A stretch of DNA of 64,000 bases, taken from Terriglobia bacterium. GTDB taxonomy: Bacteria; Acidobacteriota; Terriglobia; JAJPHL01. The stretch covers positions 1-64,000 of the forward strand of contig JAJPHL010000021.1 in the NCBI GenBank assembly GCA_021325275.1, written 5' to 3'. Below the pieces are notes generated by a model that saw nothing but the letters and a program-made list of their open reading frames with translations, was not told the origin of the DNA and made no database searches. This document shows positions 22,853 through 32,600 of the stretch, piece after piece. Both the position numbers and the translations under genes were made by a program. The number at the start of each line of letters is the position of its first letter. The first letter of the stretch is position 1.

Positions 22853-24415
22853 ATGAACCTCTCTCTTACGCCGGTGCGATTCCTGCGCCGCGCCATGGCC
22901 GAGTATCCCAACAAAGTGGGCATTATCGACGGCGAGAAGCGTTTCACCTACGCCGAATTCGGTCATCGCTGCGGGCAATTGGGCAGTTTGCTGCGCGAAC
23001 TGGGCGTGCAACCCGGGGATCGCGTGGCGTTTCTGGGATTGAACTCGCACCACTTGCTGGAAGCGTATTACGGCGTGCTGGAGGCCGGCGCGGTGTTGCT
23101 GCCGCTGAACGTGCGTCTGGCGCCGCCGGAACTTTCCTTCATCCTGAACGACGCCGGCGCTACCGTCTTGTTCTACGACAGCGAATTGAAGCCGCTGCTC
23201 GAGACTTTTCGCAAAGACCTCACGACCGTCCGCCACGTTTTTAGCCTGGAGGAATACGACGGCCTGCTCGCGGCGCGCGAACCGTACTTCATCGATTGGA
23301 CGCAGATTGATGAAAATGCCGTGGCCGAGTTGTTCTACACGTCGGGAACCACGTCGAATCCCAAAGGCGTGATGCTGACGCATCGCAATTTGTATCTGCA
23401 CTGCTTCAGCCTCCTCACGGGCGTGGGCAACCTCGTCACGATGAGAGAGCTGCACACGATTCCGCTCTTTCACGCCAATGGTTGGGGACGCGTGCAGACG
23501 CTGACGTGCATGGGCGGTGTCCATGTGATGATGCGGCGCTTCGATCCGGCGCAAGTGTTGGCGCTGGTGGAGCGCGAGCGCGTGGAAGGATTCGCGATGG
23601 TGCCGACGATGGCGATCGCGCTGCTGAATTGTCCCGCGATGAAGGCCGAGCACGATCTCTCCAGCCTGAAATACGTGAGCATCGGCGGCGCGGCGTCGAG
23701 TCCCGAACTTGTGGCGCAACTGGAAAAGGCGCTGGGTTGCGCGTGCTACTCGGGCTATGGACTTACCGAAACGTCTCCCGCGATGAGCATGTCGCTGTTG
23801 AAGCCGTCGCTCTCCGATCCCGAAGAATTTCGGCACACGCGGCAATCGATGGCCGGATGCGCGTTTCCGTGCACGGAGATTCGCGTGGTGGATCAGGACA
23901 TGAACGATGTGCCGTGCGACGGCCAATCGGTCGGCGAAGTGGTGACGCGCGGCGATGTCGTGATGGCGGGATATTGGCGGCAGCCCGAGGCCACCGCCGA
24001 GGCACTCCGGGGAGGCTGGTTTCACACCGGCGACCTCGCGGTGATCGACAAAGACCGCTACATCCTGATTGTCGATCGCAAGAAGGAAATCATCGTTTCG
24101 GGCGGCGAAAATATTTCCTCGCTGGAAGTGGAGAAAGCAATTCTGGCGCATCCGGCGGTGTATGAGGCGGCGGTGATCCCGGTTCCAGATGCTCGATGGG
24201 GCGAAGTCGCGAAGGGTTTAGTGTCGCTGAAATCGGGTCAGCAGGCGACGGAGGCGGAAATCATCGAGTTTGTGCGCGGCCGGCTGGCGCACTACAAGGT
24301 TCCCAAGACGATCGAGTTTCTCGCGGAGTTGCCGAAGAGCGGCACGGGGAAGATTTTGAAGCGCGTGCTGCGCGAAAAATACTGGGAACACTTGTCGCGC
24401 CGCGTAGGGACGTGA
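22853..24415 (+). CDS. acyl-CoA synthetase (AMP-forming)
   Basis: A 520-residue adenylate-forming enzyme that activates a carboxylic acid, probably a medium or long fatty acid, to its CoA ester. The P-loop-like motif FYTSGTTSNPKGVMLTH lies near residue 160, GYGLTETSPAM near 302, HTGDLAVID near 390, the hinge DRKKEIIVSGGENIS near 408, and the catalytic lysine in PKSGTGKILKR near 505. All core motifs are intact. It ends ten bases before the convergent NYN gene. It would feed the beta-oxidation enzyme at 40 kb; the exact substrate is not readable. Confidence 0.9.
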   Translation: MNLSLTPVRFLRRAMAEYPNKVGIIDGEKRFTYAEFGHRCGQLGSLLRELGVQPGDRVAFLGLNSHHLLEAYYGVLEAGAVLLPLNVRLAPPELSFILNDAGATVLFYDSELKPLLETFRKDLTTVRHVFSLEEYDGLLAAREPYFIDWTQIDENAVAELFYTSGTTSNPKGVMLTHRNLYLHCFSLLTGVGNLVTMRELHTIPLFHANGWGRVQTLTCMGGVHVMMRRFDPAQVLALVERERVEGFAMVPTMAIALLNCPAMKAEHDLSSLKYVSIGGAASSPELVAQLEKALGCACYSGYGLTETSPAMSMSLLKPSLSDPEEFRHTRQSMAGCAFPCTEIRVVDQDMNDVPCDGQSVGEVVTRGDVVMAGYWRQPEATAEALRGGWFHTGDLAVIDKDRYILIVDRKKEIIVSGGENISSLEVEKAILAHPAVYEAAVIPVPDARWGEVAKGLVSLKSGQQATEAEIIEFVRGRLAHYKVPKTIEFLAELPKSGTGKILKRVLREKYWEHLSRRVGT

Positions 24416-24424
24416 GGTAGAAAC

Positions 24425-25876
24425 TCACTCCGCCGCGGGTTTTTTCTTCCGCGGCGCGCGTGGTTTCGCGGCGCGCTTCGGCTTGTCGCTGCTGGACGCC
24501 GCTTTGCGCCGGCGCTTTGGAGCGGGCGCATCGCCTTCCACCGCGGGTGCAGTTTCTTCCGACGCCGGCATCGCTTCCGATGTCTCGGGCGCGCCAGTAT
24601 CGCCGGCCGCTGTGGTTTCTGCGGCTTGCGGCGCGGCGGATTCCGCCGCCGTTTCCATCGCAGGCGTCGCCGCCGGCGGGCCCGCTTCCACCATCGTGCG
24701 CACGCGCATCGCACCGCGTTCATCGGGTGCGATGGAGACGAGTCCTTTGTCGTGCGCCAAATTCAATAGCGCGGAAAACTGCTTGAAGCCGAATTTTCGT
24801 TCGTCGAAACCGGGACGCAGTTTGCTGAGGAACTGTTTCAAGCCGTGAATGTGAAACTCGCGTCGCCCGCGCTGCGCGGCTTCCAGCAACACCTCGCGCA
24901 ACACATTGATCGCGTGATCCTCGCGCGAATCGGTAGTCGAAGACGGTGCGGCTTGGTGGTCGCCTTCCGGCAGCGACAACGTGTAGTTGCCGCCGTGACG
25001 TTCGATGTGGACGAGGCCGGCGTGGGCGAGTTTTTCCGCAAAGTCCAAGAACGAGCTGACGCCGTAGTCACGCTCGGTAAACGTGGAATCGAGCTGGATC
25101 ATGGTGCTCTTGACGAGTCCCAGCAGCGGCTCGTGTTCGCGGTCGGACAGCACCTTGAGCGTCCGGCTCAACAGCGGCATGACGTTGGAAAGTTCGAGCG
25201 AATCCTCGTGGCGTCCATGCGACGGCGCATGTTGCGGCGCGGCAACGGCGGTTTCCGCGGCGCCTTCCGGTGCGTGGGCCGCCAGCGCTTTCGCGGGTAC
25301 GCGGCCGCCGCGTGGTGCGCGGCCCGGCGCCCGGCTCGGCGTCCGGCCCCCTCGCGCGCCGCGCGGACGGCGAATGCTTTCCGGCGCGACGGCCGGCGCT
25401 TCGTCGTTGGCGCCGATCAAATTCTCGTAGCTAATGAACTCGCGGCAATTCTTCTGCAAGATCGTGGACGTGAATCCGCGTCCGCCGACGATGTACACCG
25501 CCTTGTTGTATTGCTTCAGCTTTTCCACCAGCGACATGAAGTCACTGTCGCCGCCGACGATGCAAAAGGCGTTGATGAAGTCGCGCGTGAAAGCCATTTC
25601 GAGCGCGTCCATGGCGAGATTGATGTCGCCGCCGTTCTTGTCGCCGCGCGGTGAAGGATCGCGCTGGATCATGTGCACGGCGTGCGCCGCCATCTTCTCG
25701 GAATGCCGGCCGGCCATCTTCCAGTTGCCGTAGGCGAACTTCGTGACGACTTCGCCGCGCTCCTTGAGCGCCTCGAGCACCAGCGACACGTCGAACTCGC
25801 GTCCCAGCGTGCTTTTCACGCCGATTTCGATGTTGTCGAAGTCGATGAAAACGGCAAACTTAATTTTTTCTTCCAT
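24425..25876 (-). CDS. NYN-domain protein with two OST-HTH/LOTUS domains
   Basis: A 483-residue protein; the ATG at 25876 gives MEEKIKFAVFIDFDNIEIG, the normal start of LabA-like NYN domains. The PIN-like fold acids are seen in FIDFDN, GGDINLAMDAL and VGGDSDFMSLVEK (within residues 1-150). After an Arg/Ala-rich linker (160-215) come two winged-helix LOTUS domains, about 225-310 and 325-405. The C-terminus is Ala/Lys-rich (KRRRKAASSSDKPKRA). Such proteins are predicted RNA-acting nucleases with RNA-binding LOTUS domains. Target unknown. Confidence 0.87.
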   Translation of the reverse strand: MEEKIKFAVFIDFDNIEIGVKSTLGREFDVSLVLEALKERGEVVTKFAYGNWKMAGRHSEKMAAHAVHMIQRDPSPRGDKNGGDINLAMDALEMAFTRDFINAFCIVGGDSDFMSLVEKLKQYNKAVYIVGGRGFTSTILQKNCREFISYENLIGANDEAPAVAPESIRRPRGARGGRTPSRAPGRAPRGGRVPAKALAAHAPEGAAETAVAAPQHAPSHGRHEDSLELSNVMPLLSRTLKVLSDREHEPLLGLVKSTMIQLDSTFTERDYGVSSFLDFAEKLAHAGLVHIERHGGNYTLSLPEGDHQAAPSSTTDSREDHAINVLREVLLEAAQRGRREFHIHGLKQFLSKLRPGFDERKFGFKQFSALLNLAHDKGLVSIAPDERGAMRVRTMVEAGPPAATPAMETAAESAAPQAAETTAAGDTGAPETSEAMPASEETAPAVEGDAPAPKRRRKAASSSDKPKRAAKPRAPRKKKPAAE

Positions 25877-25918
25877 GTAAATACAGAAACCCACTACCTT
25901 GTTTTATCGTAACACGGT

Positions 25919-26080
25919 GAGCCCCCGTTTAGGCTTGGCAATTTCACCACAGAGGACACAGAGAACCACGGAGAACACAGAGAGCGTCAACCCCAGGTGA
26001 ATGTTCTCTGTGTCCTCTGTGTTTCTCTGTGTCCTCTGTGGTGAATCTGCCTGAGGTGAATCTGCCAGGCTTAACGCGGG
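25919..26080. repeat. long palindromic intergenic repeat, copy B
   Basis: Arms with CACAGAGGACACAGAGAACC words mirror each other around about 25995, from TTTCACCACAGAGGAC to GTCCTCTGTGGTGAA. The outer flanks GAGCCCCCGTTTAGGCTTGG and CCAGGCTTAACGCGGGCC are also inverted relative to each other and match the right flank of copy A. The right end has an extra TGAGGTGAATCTGCC duplication. The 205-base gap between the NYN gene and the DsbD-like gene contains nothing else. Confidence 0.82.
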
Positions 26081-26081
26081 C

Positions 26082-26534
26082 CTAGCGGTCAACCTTAACC
26101 GTGACGTGAATGGGAACCTTCCCCGGCGGATAGCAAGCATGCTGATCGCACGCCTGATACTTGAACACGCCGTCAATGGCGATGGTTCCCGCGGACGCGG
26201 GCGCGGTGAAATGCGCCTTCAGCGTCTGCATGCCTTCGAAAACGGAGAGTTTTTTTCCGTTGGTGAAAGCGAACTGCTTTAGTTCCGCCGGCGGAAAATC
26301 GTCCGTAAGATGTTTGGGACCGGCGGCATCCCACTCCACCCTGGTGGCGATCAAATACTCTTCGGTCGGCTTGTTGGAATTGATGTGATATCCGTCCTGC
26401 ACGTGAAATCGCAGCGCCACGTCGAACGGTTTTCCCGCGTGCGCCTCGACAGAGTCCGGCGTGTCGATTTGCACGATGGTCTTCTTGGTGAACTGGCCAG
26501 GAACGGCCAGCAACAGCATCAGCAGGGCGATCAC
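26082..26534 (-). CDS. DsbD alpha-domain-like periplasmic protein
   Basis: A 150-residue protein with a signal peptide (MIALLMLLLAVPGQ). The rest resembles the N-terminal immunoglobulin-like domain of DsbD (DsbC/DsbD-alpha family): GYHINSNKPTEEYLIATRVE, and the cysteine pair in YQACDQHACYPPGKVPIHV, which corresponds to the redox pair of DsbD-alpha with one residue less between the cysteines. It overlaps the thioredoxin-like gene by four bases and would pass electrons from that domain to periplasmic partners. Confidence 0.8.
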   Translation of the reverse strand: MIALLMLLLAVPGQFTKKTIVQIDTPDSVEAHAGKPFDVALRFHVQDGYHINSNKPTEEYLIATRVEWDAAGPKHLTDDFPPAELKQFAFTNGKKLSVFEGMQTLKAHFTAPASAGTIAIDGVFKYQACDQHACYPPGKVPIHVTVKVDR

Positions 26535-27193
26535 GGCTGGAGCAATCCTTTGATGTCTTTCTCGAGCACGTCCTTGCCAACCAATCCTTGATGCGTGGCG
26601 CGAATCTTGCCGTCGCGATCGATCAAGAACGAGGTGGGCAATCCGAAAACGCCGCCCCAGGAATCGGCGATGTTGTCGTTGCCGTAGAGAATCGGGTAGT
26701 TCATCTTGGCCTTATCGACGAAAGGCCGGACGTCTTTCTGATCGTCATCCATGGCCACGCCGACAATTTCCAGCCCTTGTGACGCGTAGCGATTGTGCAT
26801 TTCGATGAGCCACGGAATCATAATCTGGCACGGTTCGCACCAAGTGGCCCAGAAATCCACCATCACCACTTTGCCCTTCAGGTCCGCGAGCGTGACGGTG
26901 CGGCCGTCGAGGTCTTTCAGCACCAACGCCGGTGCGGCAGCGCCGATCTTGATGGGTGACGGGCCATCGGCGGCAGAGGTTGTCGGCTTGCCTTCTTTGA
27001 TCACCTTGGCGCGGTCAGAATCCTGCTTGATCCAAACGACCGCCAGCGCGACGGCGCAAGCGAGGATTCCGATGGTCAGGATGCGCGAGCCGGTGGAAAC
27101 GGGCGTAGGTTGCGCTTCGCGAGGCGTTTCCGGCGAGGGTGGTGCTTCGGGAACGGCGTGTTCGCCAACGTTGGGCAGTGTGGACTCGTCCAT
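26531..27193 (-). CDS. TlpA/ResA-type membrane-anchored thioredoxin
   Basis: A 220-residue protein with a short cytoplasmic N-terminus rich in Pro and Glu, one membrane anchor (about residues 36-54, ILTIGILACAVALAVVW) and a thioredoxin domain from about residue 80. The active site is WATWCEPCQ near residue 120. It is a periplasmic thiol oxidoreductase, for cytochrome c maturation or general disulfide reduction. It lies between the ccdA-like gene and the DsbD-alpha-like gene on the same strand. Confidence 0.88.
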   Translation of the reverse strand: MDESTLPNVGEHAVPEAPPSPETPREAQPTPVSTGSRILTIGILACAVALAVVWIKQDSDRAKVIKEGKPTTSAADGPSPIKIGAAAPALVLKDLDGRTVTLADLKGKVVMVDFWATWCEPCQIMIPWLIEMHNRYASQGLEIVGVAMDDDQKDVRPFVDKAKMNYPILYGNDNIADSWGGVFGLPTSFLIDRDGKIRATHQGLVGKDVLEKDIKGLLQP

Positions 27194-27236
27194 GTGTGTC
27201 GCAAAACTCCTTAAGCTTTATTCTATCGCGCCCGCT

Positions 27237-27956
27237 CTACTGGAAGCGATCTAGAAACGAGAGGTATCCCGAGAGCCGTGTAAATTGATTGCTGGCCAAA
27301 AGCACGCCCAGCGCAATCAAGAGCACGCCGGAGCACACTTCCATGGTGTGCAAATGGCGGCGGAAGCGCTGATAAAACCGCAGAAAGCTGCTCAACCCGA
27401 GCGTCGTCAGCAGGAACGGCACGGCCAGTCCCAATGCGTAAGTGCTGAGAAGCAGCATTCCTTCCGCGACGCGGCCGCTGGTGGCGGCGATCGTCAGGAT
27501 GCCGGCGAGCACGGGACCAATGCACGGCGCCCATCCGAAAGCAAAGGCAAGACCTACCAAGAACGATCCGAACATGGAGGCGGGCTTGGCGGTTTCAGTG
27601 ACGCGCGTGTCGCGATACAGGATGCCGATCTTCAGCACCCCGATCATGTTCAAGCCGAACAGGATAATCAGCAATCCGGCGAGCTGCGTCAGCAGGTGGC
27701 GCTTGGCCTTGAGCACTTCGCCGGCATACGACGCTGACGCGCCCATCACCACAAAGACGATCGAAAATCCCAGGATGAAGAGCAGGGAATGGACAAACGC
27801 GCGGGCCATCAGTTTCTTGTCCGCGCCGTCTTTAAGCTGTTCCAGGCTCGCGCCGGAGATCAGCGCGACGTAGCCGGGCACCAAAGGCAGGACGCAAGGC
27901 GAAAGAAACGACAGGACTCCCCAAACAAACGCCCAAAGGTAGGATACTTCGCTCAT
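27237..27956 (-). CDS. ccdA: CcdA-type cytochrome c biogenesis membrane protein
   Basis: A 239-residue protein with six or so membrane spans. The ATG at 27956 is chosen because it opens into YLWAFVWGVLSFLSPCVLPLVPGY, the family start with the first redox cysteine; the second lies in GWAPCIGPVLAG. It carries reducing equivalents from cytoplasmic thioredoxin across the membrane to the thioredoxin-like protein encoded next. A TATAAT box lies 14-19 bases before the ATG, implying a very short leader. Confidence 0.9.
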   Translation of the reverse strand: MSEVSYLWAFVWGVLSFLSPCVLPLVPGYVALISGASLEQLKDGADKKLMARAFVHSLLFILGFSIVFVVMGASASYAGEVLKAKRHLLTQLAGLLIILFGLNMIGVLKIGILYRDTRVTETAKPASMFGSFLVGLAFAFGWAPCIGPVLAGILTIAATSGRVAEGMLLLSTYALGLAVPFLLTTLGLSSFLRFYQRFRRHLHTMEVCSGVLLIALGVLLASNQFTRLSGYLSFLDRFQ

Positions 27957-27969
27957 TCCTAAGAACCTT

Positions 27970-27975
27970 ATTATA
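27970..27975 (-). promoter_or_regulatory. TATAAT -10 box before ccdA
   Basis: On the minus strand TATAAT reads from 27975 to 27970, and transcription would begin about seven bases before the ccdA start codon. No -35 match is visible at the usual distance, so other determinants would be needed. Confidence 0.35.
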
Positions 27976-28074
27976 TGCGCAGCGCGCCGAAGGGAGTTGT
28001 TACGGATTGTGAAAACTCCCGGCGGCGCGACTCGGGCATCGGCGAAAGTGATCGGATCCATTGTCAATCGAAAC

Positions 28075-28104
28075 TTGACAGCGGCGTCCCGCGTCGAGTA
28101 CTAA
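28075..28104 (+). promoter_or_regulatory. candidate promoter of the 28116 gene
   Basis: A perfect TTGACA at 28075-28080 is followed after 18 bases by TACTAA. The start would fall close to the ATG at 28116, so the leader would be only a few bases long. Confidence 0.4.
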
Positions 28105-28115
28105 GAAGAGTAGCG

Positions 28116-28640
28116 ATGGACGAACATTCTCTGAGCGATCTGTTTCGGGAGCTGGTGGAGCGCAGTTTTCTCCACACGCTCGAACTTCGCGATCCCGAGG
28201 TAATCCACTACATGGCGGCGCTGTTGTTCGACTTCACACGCGCCGATCACGTGTACCGCATCCGCGACGCCCGCGGGCGAACGATCGAGGACATCGGCGA
28301 AATGCTGATCGAGTCCGATCCCTTGGGGCGCGCCGCGAACTTTGACCGCGAACGCGAGGTCCGCAAGCACGTCGGCGACTTCACGCTGTTTTTCTCCGGC
28401 ATGTTTCCCGAGTCGATCCGCAACTGGCGCCTGCGGCGCCTTCAGGTCAGCGGATTTCTGGACTACATCAAGGCCGGCAAGGAGTCGTATCACGTGGTCG
28501 CGGCATTCGATCAGTTCGAATACAAGCCGGTGGCGCCGCTGTATCGCAAGTTGGAAGATTCCTTCGAGGAATGCGTCTACGGATTGCACCTCGTCAAGCA
28601 GCAGATTGAAAGCCGGCGTGTGGAAAACCTGATCCACTAA
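28116..28640 (+). CDS. conserved protein of unknown function
   Basis: A 174-residue soluble protein starting MDEHSLSDLFRELVERSF, preceded by an AAGAAGAG stretch. Notable parts are YMAALLFDFTRADHVYRIRD, then FFSGMFPESIRNWRLRR and YHVVAAFDQFEYKP. It is mostly helical, without signal peptide or membrane spans. I recall similar proteins only in Acidobacteria and have no function for it. A palindromic repeat begins three bases after the stop, in a convergent intergenic space. Confidence 0.75.
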   Translation: MDEHSLSDLFRELVERSFLHTLELRDPEVIHYMAALLFDFTRADHVYRIRDARGRTIEDIGEMLIESDPLGRAANFDREREVRKHVGDFTLFFSGMFPESIRNWRLRRLQVSGFLDYIKAGKESYHVVAAFDQFEYKPVAPLYRKLEDSFEECVYGLHLVKQQIESRRVENLIH

Positions 28641-28642
28641 AG

Positions 28643-28694
28643 ACAGAGGACACAGAGAACGTTCACCTAAGGTTGAACGACTCTGTGTCCTCTG
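28643..28694. repeat. short palindromic repeat of the A/B type, copy C
   Basis: ACAGAGGACACAGAGAACGT and ACGACTCTGTGTCCTCTGGT form arms around TTCACCTAAGGTTGA. The arm words and the TTCACC..GGTTGAA centre match copy A, but the outer third is missing. It sits between two convergent genes and could act as a bidirectional hairpin. Confidence 0.8.
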
Positions 28695-28730
28695 GTCGCT
28701 ATCGCTAATTTCCGGCCGCGGCGCCGCTAC

Positions 28731-28985
28731 CTAGCGGGGCGGTCCCCAGCCATGATCGGCGCGCGCCTTTTGTGCACCTTCACGAAATGCGCGGTCGAAG
28801 GCCCGGCGTTGATCCCGGTTCATATCGCGCGTCCTGCGGTCGGTGTCACAATCCCGGCCCGACACGACGCAGCGATAACCTTGGTCGAATCCCTCGCGGT
28901 GCAAATCGCGGAAGTCCTGCCCTAAGACCAGGCCGCTTCCGGCGAGAACCAACGCGGTGAAGCCAGTCAAGATTTTCCTTCTCAT
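28731..28985 (-). CDS. small exported Arg/Asp-rich protein
   Basis: An 84-residue protein starting at 28985 behind a perfect AAGGAGG site. The signal peptide covers residues 1-23 (ILTGFTALVLAGSGLVLG). The mature part is only 60 residues, rich in Arg and Asp, with two cysteines in YRCVVSGRDCDTDRR that could form a disulfide, and ends GWGPPR. Function unknown. It converges on the 28116 gene. Confidence 0.65.
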   Translation of the reverse strand: MRRKILTGFTALVLAGSGLVLGQDFRDLHREGFDQGYRCVVSGRDCDTDRRTRDMNRDQRRAFDRAFREGAQKARADHGWGPPR

Positions 28986-29151
28986 ATAGCCTCCTTGAAG
29001 AAGATTGGCTCTCATTTGTCTTTCGGGAGCCTTTCTGCTTCCTTCGCCACGTGAGATGCGAAGGCCATCTGGCGCGTTACCGGGTAAAAGTCTCCACGCG
29101 CGAGACTATTTTCGTCCTAGTCCCCCGGCCGGAGCGGGTTACAGTTAAAAA

Positions 29152-29556
29152 ATGTCTCGTTCCGGAAAGTGGGTTGCGATCGCGATACTGGCGTCGGCGG
29201 CCGGTTGCAAGCCGCCCACGATGGATCAGGAGACCATCGCTTACGCCAAGCAGTATGTGCGCTTCCAAAACGTGCGCGCCAGCGCGAAGACGGATTACCG
29301 CGGGCAATCGCTAGGCACGCTGCACATGGACGTGGCCAACACCGGACCACGCGACATCAGGGAGCTCGACGTAGTGCTCTATTTTCAGGACGCGGCCGGC
29401 AACGTGATCGCCACCGAACGCGCCACGGCGATTTCGCCGCGGCTGAAGCCGCTCGCTGCCGGGCAAACGCGCGACTTCATGCATGGATTCGATTTAATGA
29501 ACGCGTGGAATCGATCGAGTCCCGGTGTGGGGATCGCTTACCTCAAGCTGAAGTAA
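29152..29556 (+). CDS. putative lipoprotein with FxLYD-like domain
   Basis: A 134-residue protein with a basic start, a hydrophobic core and a cysteine in ASAAGCKPP at residue 19, a plausible though not perfect lipobox. The mature part reads GTLHMDVANTGPRDIRELDV, then VLYFQDAAGNVIATERA, then PLAAGQTRDFMHGF. This is the pattern of small Ig-like FxLYD/DUF3426 domains in envelope lipoproteins. Function unknown. Confidence 0.65.
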   Translation: MSRSGKWVAIAILASAAGCKPPTMDQETIAYAKQYVRFQNVRASAKTDYRGQSLGTLHMDVANTGPRDIRELDVVLYFQDAAGNVIATERATAISPRLKPLAAGQTRDFMHGFDLMNAWNRSSPGVGIAYLKLK

Positions 29557-29573
29557 CAGTACTGAGTCCCGAG

Positions 29574-29614
29574 TTACTCAGGACTCAGCACTCAGGACTC
29601 AGCACTCAGCACTC
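29574..29614. repeat. ACTCAGGACTCAGC direct repeats
   Basis: The words ACTCAGGACTCAGC (twice) and ACTCAGCACTC follow each other between the lipoprotein gene and the convergent BACON gene. Immediately before them AGTACTGAGT and ACTCAGGACT form an imperfect inverted pair. Confidence 0.6.
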
Positions 29615-29618
29615 GCAG

Positions 29619-32600
29619 TTATTTCACCGCCAGCATCACCGTATTGCTCAGTTTGCCGCCAGAGGAAATCTGCACGGCCGCAAATCCTCCCGACGGCAAT
29701 CCCGAAGGCACAACGGCATTCACTTGGAAGACGCCCGCGAGTCCCGGCGCGGCGGCCGAGAACGTCACGCTGGCGTTGATTCCGCCGATGGTCACCGCCG
29801 GCGTCACCACCGCGGCGTTGAACGGCGCCACGGAATTGCCCGGCTGTCCCGGCGTCAACGGTGGATTGGTGACGCCGAGTCCGGTGGCGAAAATCTGAAT
29901 CACTTGTCCCGCGGACGCCGGATTGGCCGGCGAGTTCGCGCTGGAGTTCGCGTTCAGGATTTGCCCCAAACCCTGGCCTCCCGCAACTGGAAAGATCGCC
30001 GGATGAATCGGCACCAGCGAAATCTGCGTCGCGGGAGTCGTTGATGACGTGCCTGACACGACCGACACGACGGCGGCGTTGCCCGTCAGCGCCGGCATCT
30101 GGAAGTTGATCTGTCCTTGCGAGACGAAGAACAGCGGGACCGGCGATCCGTTCACCAAAACTTCCGTGCCGCCGAGAATCGTGGGCAGCGGCAGCGAGGA
30201 AGCCTGCGACGGCGTCGACGACGCAGTGAGGTTTTGTCCGAACAGCGACATCAATTCACCGGGCGACGCCGAATTGTCCGCCGCAAAGCTGCCGGCATCG
30301 ACGATGCCGCCCGTGAAAATCGCGGGTGCACCGACCGCAAAACTCACGACGACAGTCTGCGGAGCGGACAGGGCGTTGGTCGCACCCGTCGGCGTCACAA
30401 CCACCGACCCGAGGTAGGTTCCCGTGGCGAGTCCCGCGGGATTCGCGGTCACCGTAACGGTCGACGGCGACGTTCCCGACGACGGCGACACCGAGAGCCA
30501 GTTGCCGCCCGAGAGCGTCGACGATGTGACGTTGAACGCCATGCTGCCCGAGCCGCGATTCACCACGTCGAATCCGCCCGTGACCGGAGCACTCGATCCC
30601 GCCGCGGCCAACAACTGCAACGACGACGGACCGACGCCGGCGATGTAGAGCGGACTCACGGTGAGCGTCACGTTGACCGTTTGCTGATTGGTGCTGGACG
30701 TGAATGTCACCGCGCCCGAGTAAGTTCCGGGCGCCAAACCGCCGATGTTCGCGGAAACTTGGGCCGTGCCGCCGGATTGTCCCGACGTAGGCGACACGGA
30801 GAGCCACGTTCCGCCCGATTGCGTCGATGCAGTGGCGGTCCAACTGATCACCGACGTTCCAGTGCTCGCAACATTCAAGGTTTGCGCCGCGATGCTGCCA
30901 CCGGCGGCGCCGCTAAACGTGAGCGTGGTGGGCGTCACCGCGATTCCCGGCGCGCCAACATTCATGGTGACAAAAATCACCACGGTGTTGGGCGCTGACG
31001 TCGACACCAGCACGATCGCGCCCGTGTAGGCGCCTTGCGCGAGTGTTCCGGCGTTGGCCGTGACCGTCGCGGAGCCAGGCGTTGTGCCGGCCAACGGCGC
31101 AATCGACAGCCAACTGCCGCCCGAGTTCGTCGACACGCTGGCGGACCAGGGGATCGATCCGCCGGTCGACGCCGAATTTGTGATGTTCAGCGTTTGCGTC
31201 GGCGACGTTCCTCCCGTGGCCGTTTGGAAGGTCAACGAAGTGGTGGACGCGGCGAGCGTTCCTGGCGCCGTGACGTTGAGTGTCACACTAATCGTTGGTG
31301 TGTTCGACGCCGCGGCGGAAACAATCTGGATGGTTCCCGTGTAGGTGCCGGTGGCAAGTCCTTGTGGATTCACCGATACCGTCAGCGTTGACGGCGTCGT
31401 GGCGTTGCCGCCGACGCTCAGCCAACTACCGCCGCTCACTGTCGTCACCTGCGTGCTAAATGTGATTGTACTGGCCGCCGAGACGGAAACGGTTTGCGCG
31501 GGGATCGTTGCGCTGGCGGAGCCGGTGAATGTGAGCGTTGTGGGACTCGCGTTGACCGACACGCCTGCGACAAGATTGAGCGTCACGGGCACAGTCACGC
31601 CCGAGCCGAAGTTGACGGTCCCCGAGTAGCTGCCGACAGAAAGGCCGCTGGTGTTCACCGAAACGGTGGCACTTCCCGGCGCCGTGCCCGACGTCGGCGA
31701 CACGGAGAGCCATGATCCGCCACTCGGCGTGGTGACGCTCGCCGACGCGGCGTAGCTGAGCGTGCCACTGCTCGTGCCGAGCGTCAGCGATTGCGACGCG
31801 ATCGTTCCGCCGGCCGTGCCGTTGAACGTAAGCGATGTGGGGCTCACCGTGATCACGGCATTGTTCGTGACGTTAAGGGTCACATTCACGGTTTGACTGA
31901 CGAATCCTTGCGCCGCAAACGTGATGGTTCCGGTGTACGATCCCACGGCCAGGGTGCCTTGATTCACCGAAATCTGCGCGGTGAGATTGTTCGAAAACGT
32001 TCCGGTAGATGGAAGGACCGAGAGCCACGTGGCGCTGGAGGTCGTAGTCCAGGTGGCGCTGGAGGAGGAACTGGGGTTCAGAATTACGGTTTGCGTGCTC
32101 GGAGCAGCGCCGCCTTGGGGCGCGCCGAAAGTCAAAGTCGACGGAGAAACTGTGAACGTCGCCGATCCACCGACGACGAGCGTCACCGAATAGATCGTGG
32201 GAGTCGCAACGCCCGGTGCGGAGAAGTAAATGGAACCGTTATACGTGCCCGAGGCGAGGTTCGACGCTACGGTGCTATTCAGGCCGGCGGAAACGCCGCC
32301 CGTGTCCGGCGTGGGGCCGTTCGATGGATTCACGATCAGCCATGCGCCTCCCGTGGACGTAACGGGGAACGCCACCCAACCGGCGTTGACCGCGCCGCTG
32401 GTGCCGGTGACGGTCAGATTCACCGGCGGCGGAACCGATGCGCCTTGATTCATCACGAACAAGAGCGATTGTTGGGACCCCACCGTGCTCACGACGTTGA
32501 GTTGCCCCGTAACCGGCGCCGACAAATTCACGGCAATCGGCAAAATGGAAGTGGCGTTGCTCACGTTGGGATTGCTTACGTTGAAGAGAATGCTGCCGGT

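Noticed and set aside
24433-24465. Terminator between the acyl-CoA synthetase and NYN genes
   Set aside because: The CCGCCGCGG/CCGCGGCG hairpin encloses its T run in the loop and lies within the coding end of the NYN gene.
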